A DNA stretch of 64,000 nt, from contig NZ_JAPEOB010000003.1 of NCBI RefSeq assembly GCF_026341775.1, positions 930,001 to 994,000 of the forward strand. The letters run 5' to 3'. The translations under genes and the position numbers were made by a program. Source of the stretch: Streptomyces sp. NBC_00654 (GTDB lineage: Bacteria; Actinomycetota; Actinomycetes; Streptomycetales; Streptomycetaceae). The notes under the pieces were generated by a model. It ran no database searches. It saw nothing but the letters and a program-made list of their open reading frames with translations, and was not told the DNA's origin. The stretch's first letter is position 1, and each line of letters opens with the position of its first letter. Below, in pieces: positions 41,251 to 51,718 of the stretch.

Positions 41251-41456
41251 CCGCTCTCCCCCTCGCTCGCCCACCGAAATCACCATCAGCGGACGGAAGT
41301 CGACCACGCCCGCCCCACGCCGGCCGTCCCACTGGATTGTCCGGCCGTCCCACCGGATTGTCCGGCCGTCCCGCCGGATGTCCGGCCGTCCCGCCCTGCC
41401 GCCCTACTGCCCTGCCGCCCGCCCGTACCCAGCATGCGGCGGCAGCCGAGAACGCC

Positions 41457-41494
41457 CGAGGGCGGCACCCCCTTCGCAGGGGGTGCCGCCCTCG
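41457..41494 (-). terminator. groEL terminator
   Basis: CGAGGGCGGCACCCCC and its exact complement (41479-41494) form a 16-bp stem with loop TTCGCA. It lies 41 bases past the groEL stop. The downstream ~200 bases to the ABC gene contain repeated CCGGATTGTCCGGCCGTCC-like motifs but no gene. Confidence 0.85.
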
Positions 41495-41535
41495 GTATGT
41501 CGGACAGGTCCGATCCTCCGGTTTCCCGGGAAGGA

Positions 41536-43319
<1,784 letters not shown>

Positions 43320-43331
<12 letters not shown>

Positions 43332-43348
43332 ACCCCTGCGAGTGCAAG
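43320..43348 (-). promoter_or_regulatory. groEL promoter
   Basis: On the minus strand, TTGCAC (43348-43343), 17 bases, then TAATCA (43325-43320). The -10 box is inside CIRCE, explaining HrcA repression. The leader to the start codon is about 155 bases. Confidence 0.6.
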
Positions 43349-43430
43349 CAGGTGCCACGGTTTGTGGACACCCCGCAGGCCCGGAACGGGGGCGCACGCG
43401 CCCCCCGGACCACCGGGCGGGACGCGGACG

Positions 43431-43470
43431 CACTGAGGGCCTGTACCCCAGGGGGTACAGGCCCTCAGTG
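43431..43470 (-). terminator. Terminator of the cold-shock gene
   Basis: CACTGAGGGCCTGTACC (43431-43447) pairs exactly with 43454-43470 over 17 bp, loop CCAGGG. It starts 33 bases past the cold-shock gene stop and separates it from groEL. Confidence 0.88.
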
Positions 43471-43503
43471 CATGAGTGGTGTCGTTGGCCGACCGCGCCG
43501 AGC

Positions 43504-43710
43504 TCAGCCGACGGCGAGCTTGACCATGTCCGCCTGCGGCCCCTTCTGGCCCTGCGAGATCTCGAATTCAACTCGCTGACCCTCTTCGAGGGTGCGGTAC
43601 CCGTCCATCTGGATCGCGCTGTAGTGGACGAAAACATCCGCACCACCGTCGACCGCGATGAAGCCGTACCCCTTCTCCGCGTTGAACCACTTGACGGTGC
43701 CCTGAGCCAT
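43504..43710 (-). CDS. Cold-shock domain protein, CspA family
   Basis: Product of 68 residues from ATG 43710, with GGGGAG upstream. RNP-1 KGYGFIAV and RNP-2 VFVHYSAI motifs on an OB fold ([15 protein letters not shown], then [20 protein letters not shown]). It binds single-stranded RNA or DNA and melts structures. Streptomyces carry several paralogues. A leader of about 100 bases is predicted, as for many csp genes. Confidence 0.97.
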   Translation of the reverse strand: MAQGTVKWFNAEKGYGFIAVDGGADVFVHYSAIQMDGYRTLEEGQRVEFEISQGQKGPQADMVKLAVG

Positions 43711-43823
43711 GCCTAACTCCCCTATTACTGGCCCTTGCACAGGACCGCACTTCGCGGGCCCGGGTCAGAACTCACCCTCCGACAGGAGAGGTTGTGTGCG
43801 CCGTAGCGCGTCGACCGCGGCCG

Positions 43824-43851
43824 AATGTATCTGTCCAACTGCCCTCTGCAA
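43824..43851 (-). promoter_or_regulatory. Candidate promoter of the cold-shock gene
   Basis: On the minus strand, TTGCAG (43851-43846), 16 bases, TACATT (43829-43824). It would give a leader of about 107 bases. The rest of the 400-base gap to 44069 is relatively AT-rich but shows no gene. Confidence 0.4.
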
Positions 43852-44068
43852 CAGGTCAATCGGACGAGAATTCTGGGCATGACTGAACACGCGAATATGA
43901 GGAATACATGGGATTCCCGGGCAAGTCGGGCCCGACAAAGGGCACTTATGACGCAAGGTGCTCAACCATATTGGCTGCTTCTTATCGTGGCCGGGCGCAT
44001 TCTCATATGCGGGCGACACGGGCAGCGGAGGGGGCTTCCCCAACTGTACCGTGCTCAACCATGCAGAA

Positions 44069-44101
44069 TTGCCCCCTCCGCTTCTCTCGCGGAGGGGGCA
44101 A
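44069..44101 (-). terminator. Terminator of the thrC-moaD operon
   Basis: TTGCCCCCTCCGC (44069-44081) pairs exactly with GCGGAGGGGGCAA (44089-44101), 13 bp with loop TTCTCTC, 22 bases past the moaD stop. Confidence 0.9.
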
Positions 44102-44123
44102 CAGGGGTCACACGGCGAAGTCG

Positions 44124-44399
44124 TCAGCCTCCGGCGACGGCCGGGATGATCGAGATGCCGGCGCCGTCCGGGGTGGCCGCCTCCAGGCCGCCCTCGAAGC
44201 GCACGTCGTCGTCGTTGACGTACACGTTCACGAAGCGGCGCAGCTTGCCCTGGTCGTCCAGGACACGGGCGGCGATACCCGGGTGGTTCGCCTCCAGGGA
44301 CTCGATGACCTCGGAGAGGATCGTGCCCTCCGCCGCGACCTCGGCCTGGCCGTCCGTGTAGGTGCGGAGGATGGTGGGGATACGGACCTTGACGCTCAT
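44124..44399 (-). CDS. MoaD/ThiS/CysO-like sulfur carrier protein
   Basis: Product of 91 residues of ubiquitin-like beta-grasp type, ending in the essential Gly-Gly (IPAVAGG). Features: VRIPTILRTYTDGQAEV, LEANHPGI and RFVNVYVNDDDVRF. The C-terminal glycine is adenylated and thiocarboxylated by an E1-like enzyme and donates sulfur. Genes next to thrC in actinobacteria are generally of CysO type (cysteine synthesis, also used for thio-sugar products), but MoaD itself cannot be excluded. It follows thrC by 29 bases, in the same operon. Confidence 0.88.
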   Translation of the reverse strand: MSVKVRIPTILRTYTDGQAEVAAEGTILSEVIESLEANHPGIAARVLDDQGKLRRFVNVYVNDDDVRFEGGLEAATPDGAGISIIPAVAGG

Positions 44400-44428
44400 A
44401 GGGGTGCCTTCCTTCGGTCTCGGGGTGG

Positions 44429-45733
44429 TCAGAGGGCGGCGGCGAGGCCGGCTTCGCGGAACGCGTCCAGGCTCGGCCGGATGGTCGCGGTCGCCTGCGA
44501 GGTCGCGGCCACCGCGTCCAGCGTCTTGAGGCCGTCGCCCGTGTTCAGGACGACGGTGGTCAGCGTCGGGTCGAGCAGCCCGGCCTCGATCAGCTTCTTC
44601 GTCACACCGACCGTCACCCCGCCCGCCGTCTCGGCGAAGATGCCCTCGGTACGGGCCAGCAGCTTGATCGCGTCGACGACCTGCTCGTCGTCGACGTCCT
44701 CGACGGCGCCACCGGTACGGCGGGCGATGTCCAGGACGTACGGGCCGTCGGCCGGGTTGCCGATCGCCAGGGACTTGGCGATCGTGTTCGGCTTCTGGGG
44801 CCGCACCACGTCGTGGCCGGCCTTGAAGGCGGTGGAGACCGGGGAGCAGCCCTCGGCCTGGGCGCCGAAGATCTTGTACGGCTTGTCCTCGACCAGGCCG
44901 AGCTTGATCAGCTCCTGGAGGCCCTTGTCGATCTTGGTCAGCTGCGAGCCGGACGCGATCGGGATGACGATCTGGTCGGGCAGCCGCCAGCCGAGCTGCT
45001 CGCAGATCTCGTACGCCAGCGTCTTGGAACCCTCGCCGTAGTACGGCCGCAGGTTGACGTTGACGAAGCCCCAGCCCTCGCCGAGCGGGTCGCCGATGAG
45101 CTCCGAGCAGAAGCGGTTGACGTCGTCGTAGTTGCCCTCGATGCCGACCAGTTCACCGCCGTACACCGCGGCCATGACGACCTTGCCCTGCTCCAGGTCG
45201 TGCGGGATGAACACGCAGGAGCGGAAGCCGGCGCGGGCGGCGGCGGCGCCCACCGCGCCGGCGAGGTTGCCGGTGGAGGAGCAGGACAGGGTGGTGAAGC
45301 CGAAGGCGCGGGCGGCCTCGACGGCGATGGCCACGACGCGGTCCTTGAAGGAGTGCGTCGGGTTGCCGGAGTCGTCCTTGACGTACAGACCGCCGGTGAC
45401 ACCCAGCTCACGGGCGAGGTTGTCGGCCTTGACCAGCTTGGTGAAGCCGGGGTTGATGTTGGGCTTGTCCGCGACGTCGGCGGGTACCGGCAGCAGCGGC
45501 GCGTAGCGCCAGATGTTGTTCGGCCCGGCCTCGATGCGCTTCTTCAGCTCGTCGGGGGTACCGCTCGGCAGGTCGTACGCCACTTCGAGCGGCCCGAAAC
45601 AGGACGCGCAGGCGAAGAGGGGGCCGAGGGCGAAACGCTCGCCGCACTCGCGGCAGGAAAGTGCTGCGGCGGGACCGAGATCCACGGACGAAACAGAAGA
45701 ATCGGTGGATGTAGCAACAGCCTGAACAGCCAT
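44429..45733 (-). CDS. thrC: Threonine synthase
   Basis: Product of 434 residues from ATG 45733. An N-terminal zinc-ribbon-like set (CRECGERF and CASC) precedes a fold-type II PLP enzyme with the lysine in NPTHSFKDRV, the SCSSTGNLAGAVGAAAARAG phosphate loop and the IASGSQLTKI segment. It converts O-phosphohomoserine to threonine. It heads an operon with a sulfur carrier gene and is preceded by an S-box (SAM-I) riboswitch whose 3' P1 strand is next to the ribosome-binding region. SAM control of the threonine/methionine branch point is implied. Confidence 0.96.
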   Translation of the reverse strand: MAVQAVATSTDSSVSSVDLGPAAALSCRECGERFALGPLFACASCFGPLEVAYDLPSGTPDELKKRIEAGPNNIWRYAPLLPVPADVADKPNINPGFTKLVKADNLARELGVTGGLYVKDDSGNPTHSFKDRVVAIAVEAARAFGFTTLSCSSTGNLAGAVGAAAARAGFRSCVFIPHDLEQGKVVMAAVYGGELVGIEGNYDDVNRFCSELIGDPLGEGWGFVNVNLRPYYGEGSKTLAYEICEQLGWRLPDQIVIPIASGSQLTKIDKGLQELIKLGLVEDKPYKIFGAQAEGCSPVSTAFKAGHDVVRPQKPNTIAKSLAIGNPADGPYVLDIARRTGGAVEDVDDEQVVDAIKLLARTEGIFAETAGGVTVGVTKKLIEAGLLDPTLTTVVLNTGDGLKTLDAVAATSQATATIRPSLDAFREAGLAAAL

Positions 45734-45754
45734 GATGGCGGAGGTCCCTTTCTC

Positions 45755-45879
45755 CTCATCTTCCTTGCGGCGCATTTCGCCACAAGACGGAATTGGCACC
45801 TTCCCCACCAAGACCTCAACGGTCGGCGGGAGGGTTGCCGGGACTTCAACGGGCCGTTCCCTCAGTCCCTCTGGATGAG
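45755..45879 (-). promoter_or_regulatory. S-box (SAM-I) riboswitch leading thrC
   Basis: Read on the minus strand, from 45879 downward: CTCATCCAGAGGGACTGAGG, then GAAGTCCCGGCAACC, later AAGGTGCCAATTCC and finally GATGAG (45760-45755). These match the SAM-I core in order: P1 5' strand and CAGAG-type internal loop, P2 with kink-turn, the conserved CCCGGCAACC, the AGGTGCTAATTCC-type J3/4-P4 stretch and the closing P1 strand CTCATC/GATGAG. The aptamer is ~125 nt. It ends 21 bases before the start codon. GAGG next to P1 can pair with CCTC just before the start, a possible translational switch. Confidence 0.85.
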
Positions 45880-46035
45880 CGCTGTGGCACTGGAATCTTC
45901 GATCCAGGCGTTTATTGGCGGACGGACCCCGACATGCGACGGTCATCCGCGTTGTTCAAGACTGTAACCGAAGCACCGGACCGTTGAGATAGTCGTCCGA
46001 ACCGCGAGATGGATCACACACAGGGAGTATCGACC

Positions 46036-46986
46036 GTGCTGGAAGAGGTGGAACGCTGGCTGACCAGGCGTTCCTGGTCGGCAGCCGACCGCCCGCTGGA
46101 CCGGCTCATCACCGCTCGCGCCGGGGATCCGCGCCGGGCGAGCGTGAGCGTCGTCCTGCCCGCGCTGAACGAGGAGGCGACGGTCGGGGCGATCGTGTCG
46201 ACGATCCGGCGCGAGCTGATGGAGAAGGTCCGGCTCGTCGATGAACTGGTAGTGATCGATTCCGGATCCACGGACGCCACCGCCGAGGCCGCCCGCCACG
46301 CCGGCGCCCGGGTGGTCCACCGGGACGCGATCCTCCCCCGAATACCGGCCCTGCCCGGCAAGGGCGAGGTCCTGTGGCGCTCACTCCTCGTGACGAGCGG
46401 CGAGATCGTCTGCTTCGTCGACGCCGATCTCAAGGACTTCTCCGCGGACTTCGTCTCCGGCATCGTCGGCCCCCTGCTCACCGACCCGTCCGTGCAGTTC
46501 GTCAAGGCGATGTACGACCGCCCCCTGGGCGACACGGCGGGTCAGGGGGGACGGGTGACGGAGCTGGTGGCGCGCCCGCTGCTCAATCTGCACTGGCCGC
46601 AGCTGGCCGGATTCGTCCAGCCGCTGGGCGGCGAGTACGCGGTGCGGCGTTCCCTGCTGGAGCGGCTGCCCTTCCCCGTCGGTTACGGGGTGGAGCTGGG
46701 GCTGCTCGTGGACGCGCTGCACACCGTGGGCCTGGACGCGCTGGCACAGGTCGACGTCGGCGTCCGCAAGCACCGCCACCAGGACGGTCAGGCGCTGGGC
46801 CGGATGGCGGCGGCGATCTACCGCACCGCGCAACTGCGGCTCTCCCGGGGACATCTGGTGCGGCCCGCGCTCACCCAGTTCGAACGGGGCGAGAACGGCT
46901 TCGTCCCGCACACCCATGCGGTGGACACGGAGGAGCGGCCGCCGATGCGGGAGATCGCGGAGTACGCCTCGCACCGCGCGGCGTGA
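46036..46986 (+). CDS. gpgS: Glucosyl-3-phosphoglycerate synthase
   Basis: GTG 46036 is chosen because AGGGAG sits 8 bases upstream; ATG 46009 lacks a site. Product of 316 residues. GT-A fold of family GT81: VSVVLPALNEEATVGAIV, ELVVIDSGSTDAT, GKGEVLWRSL, the metal-binding VDADLKDF (DAD) and GGEYAVRRSLLERLPFPVGYGVE. It transfers glucose from a nucleotide sugar to 3-phosphoglycerate, the first step to glucosylglycerate or methylglucose lipopolysaccharide. It precedes the trehalose genes otsA and otsB, forming a compatible-solute cluster. Confidence 0.93.
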   Translation: MLEEVERWLTRRSWSAADRPLDRLITARAGDPRRASVSVVLPALNEEATVGAIVSTIRRELMEKVRLVDELVVIDSGSTDATAEAARHAGARVVHRDAILPRIPALPGKGEVLWRSLLVTSGEIVCFVDADLKDFSADFVSGIVGPLLTDPSVQFVKAMYDRPLGDTAGQGGRVTELVARPLLNLHWPQLAGFVQPLGGEYAVRRSLLERLPFPVGYGVELGLLVDALHTVGLDALAQVDVGVRKHRHQDGQALGRMAAAIYRTAQLRLSRGHLVRPALTQFERGENGFVPHTHAVDTEERPPMREIAEYASHRAA

Positions 46987-46990
46987 CACA

Positions 46991-47083
46991 CGGTGACGTA
47001 GGGGGGCGGGCACAGCGGCGCGCGCGGGAGTGGGCACGGTGACGTAGGGGAGGGCGGGCACAGCGGCGCGCGCGGGAGTGGGC
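46991..47083. repeat. 46-47-bp tandem repeat after gpgS
   Basis: Two nearly identical copies start CGGTGACGTAGGGG (46991 and 47037) and end GGGAGTGGGCA. A third begins at 47084 but is cut after about 9 bases. Confidence 0.9.
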
Positions 47084-47134
47084 ACGGTGACGCACCCGAG
47101 TGGCCGCAGTGGCGCCCCGCCCGACGATTCGCGT

Positions 47135-47161
47135 TTGACGGCTTCCCGGAAGGGCTAGGTT
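47135..47161 (+). promoter_or_regulatory. Promoter of otsA, probably leaderless
   Basis: TTGACG (47135-47140), 15 bases, TAGGTT (47156-47161); the ATG at 47169 is 7 bases after the -10 box. No ribosome-binding site is present. Confidence 0.5.
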
Positions 47162-47168
47162 CCGCTAC

Positions 47169-48551
47169 ATGGTCTCCGAGCACGCTGCCCAGGTTCTCGT
47201 CGCGTCCAACCGCGGCCCGGTGTCGTACGCGCTGAGCGAGGACGGCTCGCTCACGTCGAAGCGGGGCGGGGGCGGTCTCGTCTCCGGGCTGAGCGCCGTC
47301 GACGACAAGCTGTGGGTGTGCGCGGCCCTGGGCGACGGCGACCGCGAGGCGGTCCGGCGCGGGGTCGCCGAGCCGGGCGTACGGATGCTCGACATCGACG
47401 CCGACGTGCACGCCGACGCGTACAACGGCATCGCGAACTCCGTGCTCTGGTTCGTCCACCACCTGCTCTACCAGACCCCCGTCGAGCCGGTCTTCGACGC
47501 GGAGTTCCGGCGCCAGTGGGCCTCGTACGAGGCGTACAACCGGGCCTTCGCCGAGGCGCTCGCCGAGGAGGCGGGGCGGGGCGCCGCCGTCCTGGTGCAG
47601 GACTACCACCTCGCGCTGGTCCCCGGCCTGCTCCGGGAACTCCGCCCCGACCTGCGCATCGGCCACTTCTCGCACACCCCGTGGGCCCCCGTCGACTACT
47701 TCCGCCTGCTGCCCGACGACATCGGCGAGCAGCTGCTGCGCGGCATCCTGGGCGCCGACCGCGCGGCGTTCCTGACCCGGCGCTGGGCGGACGCCTTCGT
47801 CGGCTGCTGTACGGAGATCCTGGGCGGCACGGGCCGCACCCGCATCGGGGTGCACGGACTCGGCGCGGACGCGGACTTCCTGCGGCGGCGGGCGCACGAG
47901 GCGGACGTGGACGAGCGGATGGCCGCGCTGCGGAAGCAGGTGGGCGGCGACGGCGACCGCAGGACGATCGTCCGGGTGGACCGTACGGAGCTCTCCAAGA
48001 ACATCGTCCGCGGCCTGCACGCCTACCGCGCCCTGCTCGACGAGCGCCCCGAGTGGCGCGAGCGGGTCGTCCACGTCGCCTTCGCCTACCCCTCCCGGCA
48101 GGACCTCGCGGTGTACCGGGAGTACACCGCGGCGGTGCGGACCCTGGCCGACGAGATCAACGCCGCCCACGGCACCCCCGGCTGGACCCCGGTCGTCCTC
48201 CACGTCAAGGACGACTTCGCGCGCTCGCTGGCCGCCTACCGGCTGGCGGACGTGGCGCTGGTCAACCCGATCCGCGACGGCATGAACCTGGTCGCCAAGG
48301 AGATCCCCGTCGTCTCCGACCACGGCTGCGCGCTGGTGCTGTCCCGGGAGGCGGGGGCGTACGAGGAGCTGGGCGCCGACGCGATCGTGGTGAACCCGTA
48401 CGACGTGACCGCGACGGCCGACGCCCTGCACGAGGCGCTGTCGATGGAGAGCGGCGAACGGGCCGGACGCACCGAGCGGCTGGCCGCCGCGGCGACCGCG
48501 CTGCCACCGCAGCAGTGGTTCCTGGACCAGCTGGAGGCGCTGCGCGGCTGA
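47169..48551 (+). CDS. otsA: Trehalose-6-phosphate synthase
   Basis: Product of 460 residues of glycosyltransferase family 20. Motifs: VLVASNRGPVSYAL at the N-terminus, LWFVHHLLYQ, VLVQDYHLALVPGLLRE, GHFSHTPWAP, VDRTELSKNIVRGL and DGMNLVAKEIPVVS, the last two binding the nucleotide-sugar. It makes trehalose-6-P from a nucleoside-diphosphate glucose and glucose-6-P. It converges with otsB, its next enzyme, across 119 bases of GC-rich repeats. Confidence 0.96.
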   Translation: MVSEHAAQVLVASNRGPVSYALSEDGSLTSKRGGGGLVSGLSAVDDKLWVCAALGDGDREAVRRGVAEPGVRMLDIDADVHADAYNGIANSVLWFVHHLLYQTPVEPVFDAEFRRQWASYEAYNRAFAEALAEEAGRGAAVLVQDYHLALVPGLLRELRPDLRIGHFSHTPWAPVDYFRLLPDDIGEQLLRGILGADRAAFLTRRWADAFVGCCTEILGGTGRTRIGVHGLGADADFLRRRAHEADVDERMAALRKQVGGDGDRRTIVRVDRTELSKNIVRGLHAYRALLDERPEWRERVVHVAFAYPSRQDLAVYREYTAAVRTLADEINAAHGTPGWTPVVLHVKDDFARSLAAYRLADVALVNPIRDGMNLVAKEIPVVSDHGCALVLSREAGAYEELGADAIVVNPYDVTATADALHEALSMESGERAGRTERLAAAATALPPQQWFLDQLEALRG

Positions 48552-48670
48552 GCCGCGTACGGCACTCAGCCGCAGGGCGGGCGGGACGCCGGGCGGCGAC
48601 GCGGACGGGGAGCGGGCAGAGGCGGCCGGAACGCGGACGGAAGCGGGCAGGCGCGCGGCCGGGAGCCCCG

Positions 48671-49522
48671 CTACAGGCGCTGTGCCAAGGCCGCCAGATA
48701 GCCGACGACGGCCTCCGGGCCCGGCAGCGACAGGTCCGCCCGTTCGGCCAGTTCGGGCACCTCGGCGCTGCCGCTGCACACCAGCAGACCGGGGATGCCG
48801 TCCGCGCCCTCGGTGCGGAGCCTCTCCACGGTCGCGTACGCCGCGAGGTCGCCGAGGTCGTCGCCCGCGTACAGCACGGACTCGGCGTCCAGCTCCCGTA
48901 CGTACTCCGCCAGCGCGACCCCCTTGTCCATGCCGGGCGGGCGCAACTCCAGCACCAGGCGCCCCGGTTCGACGATCAGGCCGTGCCGGTCCGCCAGCTG
49001 CCCAAGGGGCCCGCGCAACGACTCGAAGGCGGCCTGCGGGTCCGCGGCGCGGCGGGTGTGGACGGCGAGCGCCTGCCCCTTCTCCTCCACCCATGTGCCG
49101 TGCAAGGAGTTGAACTCCTGGAGCACTCCGGGGAGTTCGGCGCGCACGGCGGCGACGCCGGGGTGCGGGGCGGGGGCGTGGACGGTGCCGGTGACGGCGT
49201 CCCAGCGCTCGGCGCCGTAGTGGCCGAGGACGACGAGGTGGTCGAGGCCCGGCACTCCCGCGAAGCCGCCGTGGCGGACCGCGACGCCGGCCGGGCGCCC
49301 GGTGATCACGGCGACCGAGGCGACCTTGGGGGCGAGTGCGGCGAGCGCGGGGACGGCGCCGGGGTGGGCGCGGGCCTGTTCGGGGTCCGGGACGATGTCG
49401 GCGAGCGTGCCGTCGAAGTCGAGAGCGACGACCGCACGGTCGGGCCGGGCGAGGATCGCGGCGAGGCCTTCACGGCCGGCCGGAGTGCTCGGGGCCGGCA
49501 GGAGGTCGGGGTGTCTGCCCAT
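48671..49522 (-). CDS. otsB: Trehalose-6-phosphate phosphatase
   Basis: Product of 283 residues of the HAD superfamily: nucleophile motif VALDFDGTLADI (D35, D37), motif II VAVITGRP, motif III around KGVALAEYV and acidic motif IV YAGDDLGDLAAY. It dephosphorylates trehalose-6-P to trehalose. It faces otsA tail to tail, so the two are separate transcripts. Confidence 0.95.
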   Translation of the reverse strand: MGRHPDLLPAPSTPAGREGLAAILARPDRAVVALDFDGTLADIVPDPEQARAHPGAVPALAALAPKVASVAVITGRPAGVAVRHGGFAGVPGLDHLVVLGHYGAERWDAVTGTVHAPAPHPGVAAVRAELPGVLQEFNSLHGTWVEEKGQALAVHTRRAADPQAAFESLRGPLGQLADRHGLIVEPGRLVLELRPPGMDKGVALAEYVRELDAESVLYAGDDLGDLAAYATVERLRTEGADGIPGLLVCSGSAEVPELAERADLSLPGPEAVVGYLAALAQRL

Positions 49523-49630
49523 ACGCCGACCCTATAGCGCACGGTGCTCCGAGGGGCCTCACAAGCCCGTCCCGGAGGGCCGAGGTGCCTAGGCGCCGAG
49601 GCGCTTCCAGGAGCGGCGGGTCCCGGCGGC

Positions 49631-49690
49631 GGCGGGCTCCGGGGGGGGGCGGGCTCCGAGGGGGGGCGGGCTCCGAGGGGGGGCGGCGGG
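49631..49690. repeat. G-rich 18-bp tandem repeat
   Basis: GGCGGGCTCCGAGGGGG-type units occur three times between the starts of otsB and the DUF3263 gene's 3' end. The G runs of 7-9 make it a potential G-quadruplex former. Confidence 0.8.
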
Positions 49691-49728
49691 ACAGCGTCTC
49701 GGCAGCGCTCCCGGGGCGGGACAGCACC

Positions 49729-50043
49729 TCAGCGCCGGCGCCGCCTCGCGTCCCGTATCCGGCGCAGCCGATTCACCGTCACCGGGTCCTCCTCCAGCGC
49801 CCGGCGGTCCTCGATCAGGGCGTTCAGCAGCTGGTAGTAGCGCACCGGCGATATCCCCAGCTCCTCGCGGATCGCCCGTTCCTTCGCCCCGGGACCGGCC
49901 CAGGAGCGGCGCTCCAGGGCGAGCAGCGCACGGTCCCGGCCGGACAGCGCGTCGCCGGACGGCACGTCGCCGACCGCCGCATCGCCGGACGGCACGTCGC
50001 CGACCGGCACGTCGTCGTCGGGGCCTTTCTCGGGGACGGTCAT
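49729..50043 (-). CDS. DUF3263 domain protein
   Basis: Product of 104 residues from ATG 50043. The C-terminal two-thirds, LSGRDRALLALERRSWAGPGAKERAIREELGISPVRYYQLLNALIEDRRALEEDPVTV, is a classic DUF3263 helical domain resembling a sigma-region-like DNA binder. The N-terminal 40 residues are acidic with repeated VGDVPSGDA, from a nucleotide repeat. Function unknown. Confidence 0.9.
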   Translation of the reverse strand: MTVPEKGPDDDVPVGDVPSGDAAVGDVPSGDALSGRDRALLALERRSWAGPGAKERAIREELGISPVRYYQLLNALIEDRRALEEDPVTVNRLRRIRDARRRRR

Positions 50044-50122
50044 ATCAACCAACCTAATCCCCACCCCGGACACCGCCACCGGGTCCGCTGCCCGCCCCCC
50101 GCCCCGCACGCCTGTGCGCCCG

Positions 50123-51388
50123 CTACTCCGCGCTCTCCGCCCGCGTCGCCGCGCTGGAGATCGCGCCGAGCACGCTGCGGGGGCTGCCGCCGGGAGCGAC
50201 CGCGTCGCCGATGTTCTTCTTGACGCCCTCGCTGACCTGGGCCCAGGACGTCTTGGCGAACGGGTAGAACTGCGAGTTCGGCAGCGCCGCCAGGAAGTCC
50301 CGCAGCGGCTTGTGCGCGGCGTCGCTCTCCATCACGGCGGACGCGCTGCCGGTCACCGGCAGCATGTCGTACTCGTCGGCGAAGGCCAGCACGTTCTTGT
50401 CGGAGTGCGCGTAGTCGAAGAACGTGCCGATCTGACGGCGGTGGCCGTTCTGCTTGAAGCCCATCATCCAGTCGGCGACGCCCATCGTTCCCCGGGTGGG
50501 GCCGTCGATGCCGGGCAGCGGCACCATGCCGACGTCGATGCCCTTCGCCTCGGCCTTCCGCATCAGCGTGGGGTGCCCGTTGAGCATGCCGACATCGCCC
50601 TTGGTGAAGGCCTCGAACGCCTTCGCCCGGTCGAGCTCGCGGGGCTCGACGGGGCCGGTGAGCCCCTTGCCGACCAGGTTGTCCTTCAGCCACTGGAGGG
50701 TGGCGACGTTCTTCTCGGAGTCGATGTTGTACGCGCCCACATCGTCCGTATAGCCGCCGCCCCCGCTGAGCAGCCACATCATGGTCTCGGCCTGGGACTC
50801 CTCCTGGCCGAGCGGCAGCGCGAACGGGTAGCTGACACCGCGCTGCTTGAGCGCCGAGGCGTTGCGCCGGATGTCGTCCCAGGTCTTCGGGGCGCCGAGA
50901 CCGGCCTGCCCGAAGAGCTTCTTGTTGTAGAAGAGCAGCCGGGTACTGGCGACGAAGGGCAGCCCGTACTGCCTGCCCCGGACCTTGCCCGCCTCGCTCA
51001 GCACCGGAAGGAAGTTGGCCTGGGTGCGGATGGCGAGCATCTGGTCGGCGGTGTAGATCTTGCCGGACTTGGCGTAGTCGGCGTACGCCCCTATCTGGGC
51101 GATGTCCGGTGCCCTGCCCGCCTTCACCATCTCGGCGACCTTGCGGTCGACGTCCGTCCAGGGGTACACGCTGACGTCGACCTTGATGCCGGGGTTGGCC
51201 TTCTCGAAGCCCTCGGCGAGGACGTTCCAGTACTTCTCGGAGGTGTTGGCCGCGCTGGTGCCGTAATCGGCGGCCACCAGTTCGAGCGTGACGTCCCCCG
51301 AGCCGGAATCACCCCCGCACGCCGTCAACGCCGCGGTCATTCCGAATGCGGCCATCACCGCGGTCAGACCCATGAAGCGCCGCTGCAC
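50123..51388 (-). CDS. Sugar-binding lipoprotein (ABC SBP family 1)
   Basis: Product of 421 residues from GTG 51388, with GGAGG 8 bases upstream. Lipoprotein signal ending LTAC (Cys24). The mature part is a cluster B binding protein (DVTLELVAADYGTS, NPGIKVDVSVYPWTDVDRKVAEMV, APDIAQIGAYADYA). It diverges from nagK-nagA, and a dre-like box lies upstream, so it likely binds an amino sugar or oligosaccharide. No permease genes adjoin it; the S. coelicolor order as remembered is the same. Confidence 0.9.
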   Translation of the reverse strand: MQRRFMGLTAVMAAFGMTAALTACGGDSGSGDVTLELVAADYGTSAANTSEKYWNVLAEGFEKANPGIKVDVSVYPWTDVDRKVAEMVKAGRAPDIAQIGAYADYAKSGKIYTADQMLAIRTQANFLPVLSEAGKVRGRQYGLPFVASTRLLFYNKKLFGQAGLGAPKTWDDIRRNASALKQRGVSYPFALPLGQEESQAETMMWLLSGGGGYTDDVGAYNIDSEKNVATLQWLKDNLVGKGLTGPVEPRELDRAKAFEAFTKGDVGMLNGHPTLMRKAEAKGIDVGMVPLPGIDGPTRGTMGVADWMMGFKQNGHRRQIGTFFDYAHSDKNVLAFADEYDMLPVTGSASAVMESDAAHKPLRDFLAALPNSQFYPFAKTSWAQVSEGVKKNIGDAVAPGGSPRSVLGAISSAATRAESAE

Positions 51389-51571
51389 AGTCCCGCCCTC
51401 CCCATCGATTGCACGCGCTCGATCGCGTCGGTCACGGACATCGGCGCCTCGCGGCACCCCTGTCACATCGCACCGGCGTCCCGTTTGCTTTCGCGCCTCA
51501 CCACGGCCGCGAATCCGGCACCCGCACGGACGCCATCCGGAAGAACAGCGATTTTCCACCATCTACGCCCA

Positions 51572-51587
51572 GGAGGTCTACACCACC
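51572..51587. promoter_or_regulatory. Second dre-like site, SBP side
   Basis: GGAGGTCTACACCACC matches the DasR consensus at 12 of 16 positions, including GGTCTA and ACCA. It lies 184 bases upstream of the lipoprotein start, in the divergent region shared with nagK. Confidence 0.45.
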
Positions 51588-51674
51588 GGCGTATCGCTTC
51601 GGCAACGCACACAAGGGGGACAACCCGGGCCGCCCTCACCAGTGATTTTGTATGGATGCGCAACAAACCACTCT

Positions 51675-51690
51675 AGTGGACTAGACCTAT
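51675..51690. promoter_or_regulatory. DasR-responsive element upstream of nagK
   Basis: AGTGGACTAGACCTAT matches the dre consensus at 13 of 16 positions and lies 28 bases before the nagK start. nagKA is a known DasR target in Streptomyces (recalled). Confidence 0.8.
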
Positions 51691-51718
51691 CGGGGGTCGG
51701 CGGGCGAAACTGTCTCCC

